NCBI RefSeq assembly: GCF_014203855.1
Contig: NZ_JACHJV010000001.1
Location: 6,386,001-6,450,000 of the forward strand
DNA: 64,000 nt
From: Kitasatospora kifunensis
GTDB lineage: Bacteria; Actinomycetota; Actinomycetes; Streptomycetales; Streptomycetaceae
Direction: 5' to 3'
Below are positions 1 to 7,750 of the stretch, piece after piece; position 1 is the stretch's first letter; the number at the start of each line of letters is the position of its first letter. The notes below the pieces were generated by a model. It had not been told where the DNA came from. It ran no database searches and worked only from the letters and a program-made list of their open reading frames with translations. Made by a program: the position numbers and the translations under genes.

Positions 1-185
1 AGGTCCCAGACCAGTGGGGACATCAACCTGGAGTGCTGGGCGGTCAGTTCGCCCTCGTCCACGCAGTCGGTCAGGCCGCTGGTGCGGTCCCGGGCGGTCA
101 GCAGCTCGGTGGCGATTCTCTCGCGCAGCTGCTCGTCGGTCAGTTCGAGGAGGCCCCGCACGGGGCCCGGTTCGGCGTTCAGCAC
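1..185 (-). CDS. egtB: EgtB, ergothioneine sulfoxide synthase, N-terminal part (cut by window edge)
   Basis: This is the first 61 codons of a gene running off the left edge. From the GTG at 185 the protein reads with a typical EgtB DinB-type start: 'RTSGLTDCVDEGELTAQHS' followed by 'LMSPLVWDL'. EgtB is the iron-dependent enzyme that joins gamma-glutamylcysteine (or cysteine) to hercynine with O2 in ergothioneine synthesis. The GTG overlaps the egtA stop by 7 nt (GTGCTGA), so the two genes are translationally coupled. The catalytic FGE-like domain lies outside the window. Identity rests on the N-terminal motif plus the egtA neighbour. Confidence 0.85.
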   Translation of the reverse strand, partial: MLNAEPGPVRGLLELTDEQLRERIATELLTARDRTSGLTDCVDEGELTAQHSRLMSPLVWD

Positions 186-1702
186 GGTGCGTCCTCCTCG
201 GACTCCTTGGACCGCTCGGGCTTCTCGGGCTTCTCGGGCTTCTCGGATTTCTCGCTCTGCGTGGGTTCTTCGGGCCGCTCGCCCCGTTGGGCGGCGACCC
301 CCTCCAGCAGGTCGTCCGCCGGGCAGCGGCCCCTGGCGGTGTAGCGGTCGGCGAACTGGGCGACCGCAGAACGCAGTTGGCGATCATCCCGCCGGTCGGC
401 GAGTACGCCGTCGGCGACCGCGAAGCAGTCGAGCGCGGCCTGGCGCAGTACCGGGTCGTCCATGCCGCGGGTGGCGGCCCTGGTCCAGGCCGGTCCGCGC
501 GGGCCCGGCTCGGCGGAGGTGGAGGCGGCGCCGGCGGCCAGCGGCTCCAGCGCGGCGAGCGCGGCGTCGGCGGCCCGGGAGTCGGCGAAGAGCGCGGCGG
601 TCAGTGCGGCCGGGACCACCCAGCCGTCGCCCGGCTGCGCGTCGATCATCCGCAGCTCCAGGTAGCCGCGTGGGCGGACCGGCGGGAAGAGCGTGCTCAG
701 GTGGTAGTCCAGGTCGGCCAGGCTGGGGCGCTCGGCCTCGGGACGGGCGAGCCAGCCGCGGAAGGTGAGCCCGACCGGCGCGTTCCACGGGCGGCCCTCG
801 GGGCGGCGTACGCAGAGCACCGCGGCGTCCAGCACGTACCGGGCCCAGGCCGCGCGCGGATCGCCGTCCGCGCCATGGCCGCCCGTGCCGCTGCCGCCGG
901 TACCACCGCCGCCCGTGCCGCTGCCGTTCAGGCCGGTCGGCGCCAGGGTGCGGCTGGGGTCCATCCGGGCCCAGACGGCCTGGCGGGTGGACCGGTAGCC
1001 GGTCGGCCGCCCGTCCAGCAGTGGGGAGTTGGCGAAGGCGGCGACCAGCACCGGACCGAGCAGGTGAGCCAGCCGCCAGCGCGCGCGAAAGCCGTCCAGG
1101 CCGTGCGTGTCGGTGCCCGCGTCCAGGCAGACCTGGGTGGAGGCGGTGGCACACATCATGATCTTGCCCCAGGGGCCGGTGCGGCCGAAGAACTCCTCCA
1201 TCGCCAGGTAGCGCGGTTGCCGCAGCGTTACCCGGCGTTCTTTCGGATGGGGTTCGATGCCGTAGCCGACGAGGTCCAGGCCTTGGGTGGCGAAGGCGGC
1301 ACGCAGTGCGGCCAGGTCCAGACGGGTGGTTTCCACGCAGTCGGTGAGGTCCGCGGCGGCCGGGGAGCTGAGCTCGACCTGGCCGCCGGGCTCCTGGGTG
1401 AGCCGGGAGCCGTGAGGGAGGAACGGGTGGTCGGGGGGCAGATGCAGTGCTTCGAGTGCGGCACTGACCCGCGCGGGGTCGGGGGCGGCGTGGGGTCGAC
1501 AGGAGTCATGGACGAACCACTCCAGCTCGACTCCGAGCTGTCCGGGAGGTCCGATCTTGAAACAGGTGCTGGCCACGTACGCCTCCGCGGACGATTCCGT
1601 CAGCGGGGTCACGGTCGGCGGCGCCTGCGGTTCGGTGTCGAGGGAGGGGCTCGACGGTCGTACGAGGTTCACGTTCTTCACCGTCCTCGTCATCCGGGTC
1701 AC
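179..1702 (-). CDS. egtA: EgtA, glutamate-cysteine ligase of ergothioneine biosynthesis
   Basis: ATP-dependent ligase that makes gamma-glutamylcysteine, the sulfur donor used by EgtB. The sequence shows the GCS2-type core: 'GVELEWFVHD' near the N terminus, 'RLTQEPGGQVELSSP', 'MMCATASTQVCLDAG' and a C-terminal 'RGYLELRMIDAQPGDGW'. The GTG at 1702 has AGG five bases upstream; an in-frame ATG at 1693 is an alternative. At 507 aa it is long for the family. The excess is a Gly/Thr/Ser-rich insertion after 'TLAPTGLNG' and a Lys/Glu/Pro tail encoded in part by three perfect 9-bp repeats (215-241). It is first in the operon with egtB; the start faces a divergent tetR gene. Confidence 0.9.
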   Translation of the reverse strand: MTRMTRTVKNVNLVRPSSPSLDTEPQAPPTVTPLTESSAEAYVASTCFKIGPPGQLGVELEWFVHDSCRPHAAPDPARVSAALEALHLPPDHPFLPHGSRLTQEPGGQVELSSPAAADLTDCVETTRLDLAALRAAFATQGLDLVGYGIEPHPKERRVTLRQPRYLAMEEFFGRTGPWGKIMMCATASTQVCLDAGTDTHGLDGFRARWRLAHLLGPVLVAAFANSPLLDGRPTGYRSTRQAVWARMDPSRTLAPTGLNGSGTGGGGTGGSGTGGHGADGDPRAAWARYVLDAAVLCVRRPEGRPWNAPVGLTFRGWLARPEAERPSLADLDYHLSTLFPPVRPRGYLELRMIDAQPGDGWVVPAALTAALFADSRAADAALAALEPLAAGAASTSAEPGPRGPAWTRAATRGMDDPVLRQAALDCFAVADGVLADRRDDRQLRSAVAQFADRYTARGRCPADDLLEGVAAQRGERPEEPTQSEKSEKPEKPEKPERSKESEEDAPC

Positions 1703-1803
1703 GACAACCTGATGTTCTTGCCCAGTCTGCGGCGACCCATACGGCAGCGCACCGGCGTCTGGCCGTAATTCATGGATTCCCGCTGCTCAGGGCGGGCAAC
1801 CGG

Positions 1804-1822
1804 GTGAGGTGAGCTGCCTCAC
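1804..1822. promoter_or_regulatory. Inverted repeat in the egtA/tetR divergent gap
   Basis: GTGAGG and CCTCAC flank a 7-nt spacer (TGAGCTG). It lies between the divergent starts of egtA (1702) and the TetR gene (1927), where an operator would be expected. Nothing else supports function. Confidence 0.3.
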
Positions 1823-1926
1823 ATTCCAGCTGACGGCGGCCTGGGTGGAAATATCTGGGGATGTTCTCCCCGTTTGCCGTACAGTCGATGGAAGTGGGGA
1901 TGGAATCCCCGGAAAGGAGCGCTGCG

Positions 1927-2601
1927 ATGACCGACACCCTGCAGACCTGCACGACTGCGACGGCTGGGTGCACCCGTGCGTCCGCGCCCCGACTCCGGGC
2001 CGATGCCACCCGCAACCGGGAGCGGATCCTGGCGGCGGCCAGGGAACTCTTCGCCGACGAGGGCGCGGACGTTCCGCTGGACGAGATCGCGAAGCGGGCC
2101 GGCGTCGGCAACGCGACTCTCTACCGTAACTTCCCCGACCGTACGACGCTGATCCACCAGGTCGTGCTCTCCGTCCTCACGAGCGTCCTGGAGCGGGCCA
2201 AGGAGGCGCTGGCCGACGAAGGGGATTCGTTCGAGGCGATCAGCCGCTATGTGCACGCGGCCGCCGACGAGCGGATCGGCGCCCTCTGCTCGCTGCTCTC
2301 CGAGCACCTGAAGCTCCACGAGGACGAGGAGCTGCTCAGCACCCGGACCGAGCTGGAGCACGTGGTCGAGGCGCTGCTGATCCGGGCCAAGCGGGCCGGC
2401 CGGCTGCGTCCCGACGTCGGGCCCGGCGATCTCTTCGTCGCCCTGGCCAGGCTGACTCGTCCGCTGCCGGGCAAGGAGTGCCTGGAGGACGCGATGTTCA
2501 TCCACCGACACCTACAGCTCTTCCTCGACGGGATGCGCGCCCCCGCGCCCTCCGTCCTGCCCGGGCGCGCCGCCACCGTGGAGGACCTGCGGCGCGTGTG
2601 A
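1927..2601 (+). CDS. TetR-family transcriptional regulator
   Basis: One-component repressor of 224 aa. The N-terminal HTH is clear: 'RERILAAARELFADEG' then 'DEIAKRAGVGNATLYRNFP'. The C-terminal ligand domain carries 'LSEHLKLHEDEELL', as in TetR proteins that control drug exporters. The ATG at 1927 is chosen because GGAAAGGAG lies just upstream; a longer in-frame start at 1861 has no such site. The next gene, 170 bp downstream on the same strand, is an MFS exporter and is the likely target together with tetR itself. The ligand is unknown. Confidence 0.85.
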   Translation: MTDTLQTCTTATAGCTRASAPRLRADATRNRERILAAARELFADEGADVPLDEIAKRAGVGNATLYRNFPDRTTLIHQVVLSVLTSVLERAKEALADEGDSFEAISRYVHAAADERIGALCSLLSEHLKLHEDEELLSTRTELEHVVEALLIRAKRAGRLRPDVGPGDLFVALARLTRPLPGKECLEDAMFIHRHLQLFLDGMRAPAPSVLPGRAATVEDLRRV

Positions 2602-2650
2602 CCTGCCGCCGGGACACGCCCGGCCCCCGAACCACTTCGTTACCGCTGAA

Positions 2651-2680
2651 CTTCTTCGTGCTTCTTCGTGCTTCTTCGTG
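2651..2680. repeat. Three tandem 10-bp repeats upstream of the MFS gene
   Basis: Three exact copies of CTTCTTCGTG in a row, followed by a degenerate copy (ACTTCTGTCGTG). The 10-bp period places every copy on the same helix face. The array lies in the tetR-MFS gap, upstream of a CGTGGC/GCCACG inverted repeat. Confidence 0.85.
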
Positions 2681-2714
2681 ACTTCTGTCGTGCTGAATCT
2701 CTGAGCTTCACGGA

Positions 2715-2729
2715 CGTGGCCCTGCCACG
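2715..2729. promoter_or_regulatory. Candidate operator before the MFS exporter
   Basis: Perfect inverted repeat CGTGGC-CCT-GCCACG 43 bp before the exporter start codon. Its position and the TetR gene next door make it a candidate TetR operator, but this is inference. Confidence 0.35.
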
Positions 2730-2771
2730 CCCGCACCCCTAAGCAACTCCTGCCGTTAGGTGAGTACAACC

Positions 2772-4283
2772 ATGTCTCAAACCGTCCCGCAGGCCGACCC
2801 CAGGCGCTGGAAGGCACTGGGCTTCATAGCCCTGGCCCAGCTCATGGTGGTGCTGGACGCCACCATCGTGAACATCGCCCTGCCCTCGGCCCAGCGCAGC
2901 CTCGGCTTCTCCGACACCAACCGCCAGTGGGTGATCACCGCCTACGCACTGGCCTTCGGTGGCCTGCTGCTCTTCGGTGGCCGGATCTCCGACCTCTGGG
3001 GTCGCCGCCGCACCTTCATGACCGGTCTGATCGGCTTCGCCCTGGCCTCGGCCCTCGGTGGCGCGGCGCAGAGCACCGGGATGCTGATCGGCGCCCGCGC
3101 CCTGCAGGGCCTGTTCGGCGCGCTGCTCGCCCCGGCCGCCCTCTCGCTGCTGACCGTGATGTTCAGCGAGGCGAAGGAGCGGGCCAAGGCCTTCGGCATC
3201 TACGGCGCGGTGGCCGGTGGCGGTGGCGCGATCGGCCTGATCCTGGGCGGCGTGCTCACCGAGTACCTGAACTGGCGCTGGACCTTCCTGATCAACGTGC
3301 CGTTCGCGATCGTCGCGGTGACCGGCGCGATCCTGGTGATCCGGGAGCCGGAGGGCACCCGTAACCGCAACCGCCTCGACATCCCCGGCGTGCTGCTGGT
3401 CTCCACCGGCCTGGTCTCCCTGGTCTACGGCTTCACCAAGGCTTCCGAGGACGGCTGGACCTCGGGCGTGACGCTCGGCCTGTTCGCCGCCGCCGTCGTG
3501 CTGCTGGCCTCGTTCGTCTTCGTCGAGAGCCGGGTCAGCGCGCCGCTGCTGCCGCTGCGCGTGGTGCTCGACCGCAACCGCGGCGGTGCCTACCTCTCGC
3601 TCGGCCTGGCCGTGATCGGGATGTTCGGGCTCTTCCTCTTCCTGACCTACTACATGCAGAACGTGCTGGGCTACTCCCCGGTCATGACCGGTGTCGCCTT
3701 CCTGCCGATGGTGGCCGGCATGATCACCGGCTCCACCCAGATCGGCACCCGCCTGATGAACCGGGTCCCGGCCCGGGCGCTGATGGGTCCCGGCTTCCTG
3801 GTCGCCTCGATGGGCATGCTGATCCTGACCCAGATCAAGGTCGACTCCTCGTACTGGCTGATGCTGCCCGGCCTGATCCTGATGGGTCTGGGCATGGGTA
3901 CCGCGTTCATGCCGGCGATGAGCCTGGCCACCTTCCGGGTCCGGCCGCAGGACGCCGGTGTCGCCTCCGCGATGGTCAACACCTCGCAGCAGGTCGGCGG
4001 CGCGATCGGCACCGCGGCGCTGAGCACGGTGGCCACCAGCGCCTCCAACGCCTTCGCCAAGTCGCACCCGATCAACCCCAAGTCGCCCGCGCAGCTGCAG
4101 ATGCTGGTGCACGCCGAGACCGCGGTGCACGGCTTCGCCACCGCGATCTGGTTCTCCTTCGGCATCCTGCTGGCAGCCGCGGTGGTCGCCACGGCGCTGC
4201 TCAACGGCGGCGGCAAGGCGAACCTCGTGGCCGCCAAGGGCGAGGACGGCGAGGTGGCCGACATCCCGGTGATGGCGCACTGA
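2772..4283 (+). CDS. MFS multidrug exporter, DHA2 (EmrB/QacA) family
   Basis: Integral membrane proton-coupled exporter of 503 aa, the usual size for 14-TM DHA2 transporters. The family signatures are visible: 'LDATIVNIALPSAQRSLGFS' in TM1, 'GGRISDLWGRRRTF' in the 2-3 loop, and 'APAALSLLTVMF' in TM4. Hydrophobic segments continue to the C terminus. The ATG at 2772 has AGGTGAG nine bases upstream; the GTG at 2760 overlaps this site and is less likely. The upstream TetR gene and the repeats between them suggest drug-inducible control. A strong terminator follows. The substrate cannot be told from sequence. Confidence 0.9.
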   Translation: MSQTVPQADPRRWKALGFIALAQLMVVLDATIVNIALPSAQRSLGFSDTNRQWVITAYALAFGGLLLFGGRISDLWGRRRTFMTGLIGFALASALGGAAQSTGMLIGARALQGLFGALLAPAALSLLTVMFSEAKERAKAFGIYGAVAGGGGAIGLILGGVLTEYLNWRWTFLINVPFAIVAVTGAILVIREPEGTRNRNRLDIPGVLLVSTGLVSLVYGFTKASEDGWTSGVTLGLFAAAVVLLASFVFVESRVSAPLLPLRVVLDRNRGGAYLSLGLAVIGMFGLFLFLTYYMQNVLGYSPVMTGVAFLPMVAGMITGSTQIGTRLMNRVPARALMGPGFLVASMGMLILTQIKVDSSYWLMLPGLILMGLGMGTAFMPAMSLATFRVRPQDAGVASAMVNTSQQVGGAIGTAALSTVATSASNAFAKSHPINPKSPAQLQMLVHAETAVHGFATAIWFSFGILLAAAVVATALLNGGGKANLVAAKGEDGEVADIPVMAH

Positions 4284-4326
4284 CCTTTCTGGCAGGAATG
4301 CTGACGGCGCGTCACATTCGATGACG

Positions 4327-4360
4327 GTGGGCCGGATCCCCGCAAGGGGGTCCGGCCCAC
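4327..4360 (+). terminator. Rho-independent terminator after the MFS gene
   Basis: A 15-bp GC-rich stem (GTGGGCCGGATCCCC pairs with GGGGGTCCGGCCCAC, one G-T pair) around a GCAA tetraloop, 43 bp after the stop. Confidence 0.85.
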
Positions 4361-4466
4361 CTGCATGTGCGCCCCGAAATCCGCTGGACGGTGGTTGCCA
4401 CGTCGTGATCGACTCGTCCGTCGGCCTTGAGCGCCGAACCGTACGACGCACGCAGAGGAGCACCGG

Positions 4467-5081
4467 ATGGCCGCCACCCAGATCGACCCCGTCGAGCGCC
4501 TGCGGCTGGCCGTGGCCAGGACCGCCGAGCTGGTCGGTGGCCGGGCCGCCACCGGACTGACCCACGACGACGCCGACGACCAGCAGGGCACCATCGCCAC
4601 CGACGGCGCGATCGGCTTCGACCCGCTGCCCTTCCTGGCCGAACTCGACCGCCAGGGTGCCGAGGTCGTGGTGATCGGGCAGGTGGCCGGCATCCTGCAC
4701 GGCTCCCAGGAGCTGACCGGCGATCTGGACCTGCTCTGGGACGGCGCGCCCGAGGGGGCCGCGGCGATGGCCGCGGCCTTCGCCGCCGTCGGGGCGCGGC
4801 TGACCGACGACGACGGCGCCGAACTGCCCTGCACACCGGCCGCCTTCCGGCTCCCGAAGATCGACTTCAGCACGGCGGGCGCGAGCGGCGACTGCTGCAC
4901 CCCGGCACTGCCCTGGGGCGAGCTGGACGTCTGCGGCTTCGCCGCCCGCGCGCTGTCCGCGCCGGGCCTGGACGGCACGGTGATCCGCTACCTCACCCGC
5001 GCGGACCTGATCGCGATGCGCCGCGCGGTCGGCCGGCCCAAGGACCTGCGCCGCGCGGCGGAGCTGGAAGCACTCGGCTGA
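4467..5081 (+). CDS. Nucleotidyltransferase-fold protein, function unknown
   Basis: Conserved-looking 204-aa cytosolic protein. The stretch 'VVIGQVAGILHGSQELTG' followed by 'DLDLLWDG' resembles the G(S)..D-x-D core of minimal nucleotidyltransferases and AbiEii-like proteins. A C-terminal 'LTRADLIAMRRAVGRPKDLRR' also fits that group, in which a K-D/R segment follows the NTase core. A good ribosome site (GAGGAG) precedes the ATG at 4467. It stands alone between a terminator and the S66 peptidase gene, with no antitoxin-like partner. The substrate is unknown; the NTase assignment is by motif only. Confidence 0.7.
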   Translation: MAATQIDPVERLRLAVARTAELVGGRAATGLTHDDADDQQGTIATDGAIGFDPLPFLAELDRQGAEVVVIGQVAGILHGSQELTGDLDLLWDGAPEGAAAMAAAFAAVGARLTDDDGAELPCTPAAFRLPKIDFSTAGASGDCCTPALPWGELDVCGFAARALSAPGLDGTVIRYLTRADLIAMRRAVGRPKDLRRAAELEALG

Positions 5082-5100
5082 GCGTTGGCCCCTGCTGTTG

Positions 5101-5126
5101 TCCACTGCTGTCCACTGCTGTCCACT
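5101..5126. repeat. Tandem 10-bp repeats before the S66 peptidase gene
   Basis: TCCACTGCTG occurs twice in tandem and is followed by a partial third copy (TCCACT). It is preceded by a related GCTGTTG. The array sits 50-75 bp before the start codon, like the CTTCTTCGTG array at 2651. Confidence 0.75.
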
Positions 5127-5175
5127 CGCGAAACCCCGTGGCCGCAGCCCGACCGCCGTTCATATGATCGGCGCC

Positions 5176-6231
5176 ATGACGGCACCCGCGAACTCACCCG
5201 CACACCCGCCCAAGCCCCGCCCCGGCGACCGCGTCGCGGTCATCTCGCCCTCCGCCGGCCTGCCCGGCCTCTTCCCGCACCCCTACGAGCTGGGCCTGCG
5301 CCGGCTGCGCGAGGAGTTCGGCCTGGAGCCGGTGGAGTACCCGAGCACCCGCAAGCTCGGCGCCACCGCCGAGGAGCGAGCGGCCGACATACACGCGGCC
5401 TTCGCCGACCCGAGCATCAAGGCGGTCCTCGCCACCATCGGCGGCGAGGACCAGATCACCGTACTGCCGTACCTGGACCGGGAGTTGATCCGGGCCAACG
5501 CCAAGCCGTTCTTCGGCTACAGCGACAACACCAACCTGCTGCTCTTCCTGCGCAACCTGGGCATCGTCAGCTACCACGGCAGCTCGGTGATGGTGCAGCT
5601 GGGCCGCGGCGGCGCGCTCAACCCGGCCACCGCCGACTCGCTGCGCGCGGCGCTGCTGGGCTCCGGCCCGTACGAGTTGCGGCCCAGCGCGGAGGTGGGT
5701 GACCAGGAGTCCCGCTGGGAGAAGCCCGAACTGCTGGCGGACGAGCCGGTGATGGAGCCGGGGGAGGGCTGGATCTGGCACAACGCGGACCGGGTGGTCG
5801 AGGGCCTGGGCTGGGGCGGCAACCTGGAGATCCTCGCCTGGATGGCGATGGCCGACCGGGAGATCGGCCCGGCGGAGCAGTACGCCGGGCAGGTGCTCTA
5901 CCTGGAGACCTCCGAGGAGATGCCGAGGGCGGACGAGGTCTACCGGATCCTGCGCAACCTGGGCGAGCGCGGGCTGCTGCGGCAGTTCCCCGCGCTGCTG
6001 ATGGCCCGGGCCAAGAGCTGGAGCTTCGAGCAGCCCCTGGAGCCGGCCGCCAAGGTCGAGTACCGCGAGAATCAGCGAGCGGCGGTGCTGCGCGCGCTGG
6101 CCGAGTACGCGCCGCAGACGATGGCGGTCTTCGACGTCGACTTCGGGCACACCGACCCGCAGCTGATCCTGCCCTGCGGCGGCCGGATCCGGGTGGACGG
6201 ACCGGAGCGGCGGATCACCGTCTGGTACTGA
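5176..6231 (+). CDS. LD-carboxypeptidase, peptidase family S66 (MccF-like)
   Basis: Serine peptidase of 351 aa that cleaves the L,D bond in murein tetrapeptides or, in MccF-type members, detoxifies peptide-nucleotide antibiotics. The fold markers are present: 'PGDRVAVISPSAGLPGLFP', the nucleophile motif 'FFGYSDNTNLL' with Ser at about residue 116, 'LGWGGNLEIL', and 'FDVDFGHTDPQLILP' carrying the catalytic His. No signal peptide is seen, so a cytoplasmic role in recycling or immunity is likely. Start codon choice between ATG 5164 and 5176 is uncertain because neither has a strong ribosome site. Confidence 0.85.
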   Translation: MTAPANSPAHPPKPRPGDRVAVISPSAGLPGLFPHPYELGLRRLREEFGLEPVEYPSTRKLGATAEERAADIHAAFADPSIKAVLATIGGEDQITVLPYLDRELIRANAKPFFGYSDNTNLLLFLRNLGIVSYHGSSVMVQLGRGGALNPATADSLRAALLGSGPYELRPSAEVGDQESRWEKPELLADEPVMEPGEGWIWHNADRVVEGLGWGGNLEILAWMAMADREIGPAEQYAGQVLYLETSEEMPRADEVYRILRNLGERGLLRQFPALLMARAKSWSFEQPLEPAAKVEYRENQRAAVLRALAEYAPQTMAVFDVDFGHTDPQLILPCGGRIRVDGPERRITVWY

Positions 6232-6308
6232 CGGTGCGTCGAGGCTTACGGGCGACTGGTTACGGGCGCCGGTCCGGGCACCGGGTGTGGTTCGGTGCTG
6301 CGGGTCGG

Positions 6309-6560
6309 TCAGGCGATGCGGCCTAGGTGGAGGATCACGATGACGACTGTTGCCTCCGTGATCTCGTACATGACGCGGTAGCGACCGATGTACATGCGGC
6401 GCAGATCCGGGGATCCGTAGGGTGTGGAGTCATCGGGCCTCGGGTCGTTGGCGAGGAGGTCGACGGCGTCCAGCACCAGACGCAGCCCGTCCGCGTCGTC
6501 CTTGAGAAACCGGGCGGCCGCGTTGATCGCCGGCTCGTCCCAGATGATCTCGTAGGTCAC
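6309..6560 (-). CDS. RelE/ParE-superfamily toxin
   Basis: Small basic toxin of 83 aa. 'PDLRRMYIGRYRVMYEI' followed by 'VVIVILHLGRIA' is the characteristic C-terminal half of RelE-type ribosome-dependent mRNA interferases. The C terminus stops right after 'GRIA', a little shorter than typical members that end '..GHRREVY', so activity should not be assumed. The start codon overlaps the antitoxin stop by 4 nt (ATGA), the standard antitoxin-first arrangement. Confidence 0.85.
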   Translation of the reverse strand: MTYEIIWDEPAINAAARFLKDDADGLRLVLDAVDLLANDPRPDDSTPYGSPDLRRMYIGRYRVMYEITEATVVIVILHLGRIA

Positions 6561-6814
6561 GGGCGCCGCTCCAGGCCGAGCATGGTGCGGACGTCGTCGT
6601 TGGCTGTGGTGGCCGTGGTGCCCGACGCCTGGCGCAGCCGGTACTGGGCGAGAGCGAGGGCGTCCTCCAGGTCCGCCAACTCCTTGGGATTGATGAGTAT
6701 GGCGGCGGGCTGGCCGTGGTCGGTGATGGTGATGCGCTCGCGACTGTGGGAGGCCCGCCGCACCAGGGTGCCGAACTTCGCTCTGGCCTCGGTGATTGGC
6801 AACGTATCGCTCAT
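6557..6814 (-). CDS. Phd/YefM-family antitoxin
   Basis: 85-aa antitoxin. The N-terminal DNA-binding fold is typical: 'LPITEARAKFGTLVRRASHS', 'ERITITDHGQPAAILI' and 'NPKELADLEDALAL'. The C-terminal tail, which normally wraps the toxin, is short and Arg/Thr-rich. The ATG at 6814 is preferred over the GTG at 6829 because the family begins with this 'MSDTLPI..' stretch. A TGTACA core lies just upstream, suggesting autorepression by the toxin-antitoxin complex. Confidence 0.88.
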   Translation of the reverse strand: MSDTLPITEARAKFGTLVRRASHSRERITITDHGQPAAILINPKELADLEDALALAQYRLRQASGTTATTANDDVRTMLGLERRP

Positions 6815-6822
6815 GACAGAAC

Positions 6823-6828
6823 TGTACA
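6823..6828. promoter_or_regulatory. TGTACA core, possible toxin-antitoxin operator
   Basis: The hexamer TGTACA lies 9 bp upstream of the antitoxin ATG. TGTACA is the known core of the operator bound by the enterobacterial YefM-YoeB complex. A single hexamer can occur by chance, so this rests on position. Confidence 0.35.
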
Positions 6829-6838
6829 CTATGCGCAG

Positions 6839-7507
6839 CTAGCGATCGACGCGCGCTGCCTGATCAGCCGCGCGGCCCTGTCCCCGCAGGGTGCCGACCA
6901 CCGTGCTCAGGTCCGCCGCCAGGCGAATCTCGGTGGCCCGCAGCGCCGGGTGCTCCAGCCAGTACAGGCGGGCGGTGTCAGGGCGGCCCTCGTGCAGCGG
7001 GGGCCAGCCGGCGCAGGGCGTGAAGTCGTCCACCGTCACGAAGCCGACAGGCCCTAGCAGCCGCGTGGGGTCGGCCGGCGGCTCGGCTCCCTTGCCCTGG
7101 CCGCCGCCGTCCAGTACCAGGAGGTCGAACGGCCCACGCCCGTAGAGCTCGCTCCAGTCGCCGCAGACCACCTCGACCTGCGGTTGGTCGGCGAAGACCT
7201 CGGCCGCGACCGCGGCTCGGGCCGGATCCCGTTCGACGCTGACCAGGCGCACCCCCGGCCTGGCCCCGGTGGCCAGCCAGGCCAGGCCCACGCCGCACCC
7301 GGTGCCGCTCTCGCCGATCAGCGTGGGTGCGCCGTGCGCCAACGCGCTGATCAGCAGGCCCTGTTCGGGGCGGCAGGAGTTCTCGAAGCCGTGTGCCCGC
7401 GCTGCCGCCACGGCTCGGCGGACCAGTGGCGGCAGTTCGATGGCGGTGCGGCGGGCGGCGGTGTCGTCAAGGGTCGCGTGGTGCAGGGCAGTGCCGTTCA
7501 GGGACAT
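6839..7507 (-). CDS. Class I SAM-dependent O-methyltransferase-like protein
   Basis: Cytosolic protein of 222 aa. The motif I stretch 'LIGESGTGCGVGLAWLA' with the downstream 'VRLVSVERDPARA', 'VEVVCGDWSEL' and 'FDLLVLDGGGQGKG' follows the SAM-binding Rossmann fold of the YrrM/catechol O-methyltransferase group. It ends only 10 bp before the antitoxin promoter region and is read in the same direction. The gene faces the phospholipase C gene across a 243-bp gap. The acceptor substrate is unknown. Confidence 0.75.
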   Translation of the reverse strand: MSLNGTALHHATLDDTAARRTAIELPPLVRRAVAAARAHGFENSCRPEQGLLISALAHGAPTLIGESGTGCGVGLAWLATGARPGVRLVSVERDPARAAVAAEVFADQPQVEVVCGDWSELYGRGPFDLLVLDGGGQGKGAEPPADPTRLLGPVGFVTVDDFTPCAGWPPLHEGRPDTARLYWLEHPALRATEIRLAADLSTVVGTLRGQGRAADQAARVDR

Positions 7508-7750
7508 GAGCGCGTTTCTCCCGGGGGCCGAAGTGGAGCCGATGGCTGGGGGACTGATGATTGGTCAGCCACCGTTTGTGTGGCAAGTGCGCGAAATACG
7601 GGCCAGACATGTATGGACACCTTTTTCGCTGTCCCCGGGTCTTCCGCCGTTCACCCTCCGCTGGAATCATCCGGTTACCCGCAAGTAGCCGCCGCGCCCC
7701 CGCACTCCAGCCCTTCCCGCACTCCAGCCCCCCGCATTCCAGGAGGACCC

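Noticed and set aside
2739..5105. A 788-codon minus-strand open frame across the MFS and nucleotidyltransferase genes
   Set aside because: Opposite-strand shadow of two real genes with clear motifs and ribosome sites; long antisense frames are common at this GC content.
7649..7680. Pho box before the phospholipase C gene
   Set aside because: Only one GTTCACC is perfect; the neighbouring 11-nt unit does not match and the second GTTACCC is out of phase.
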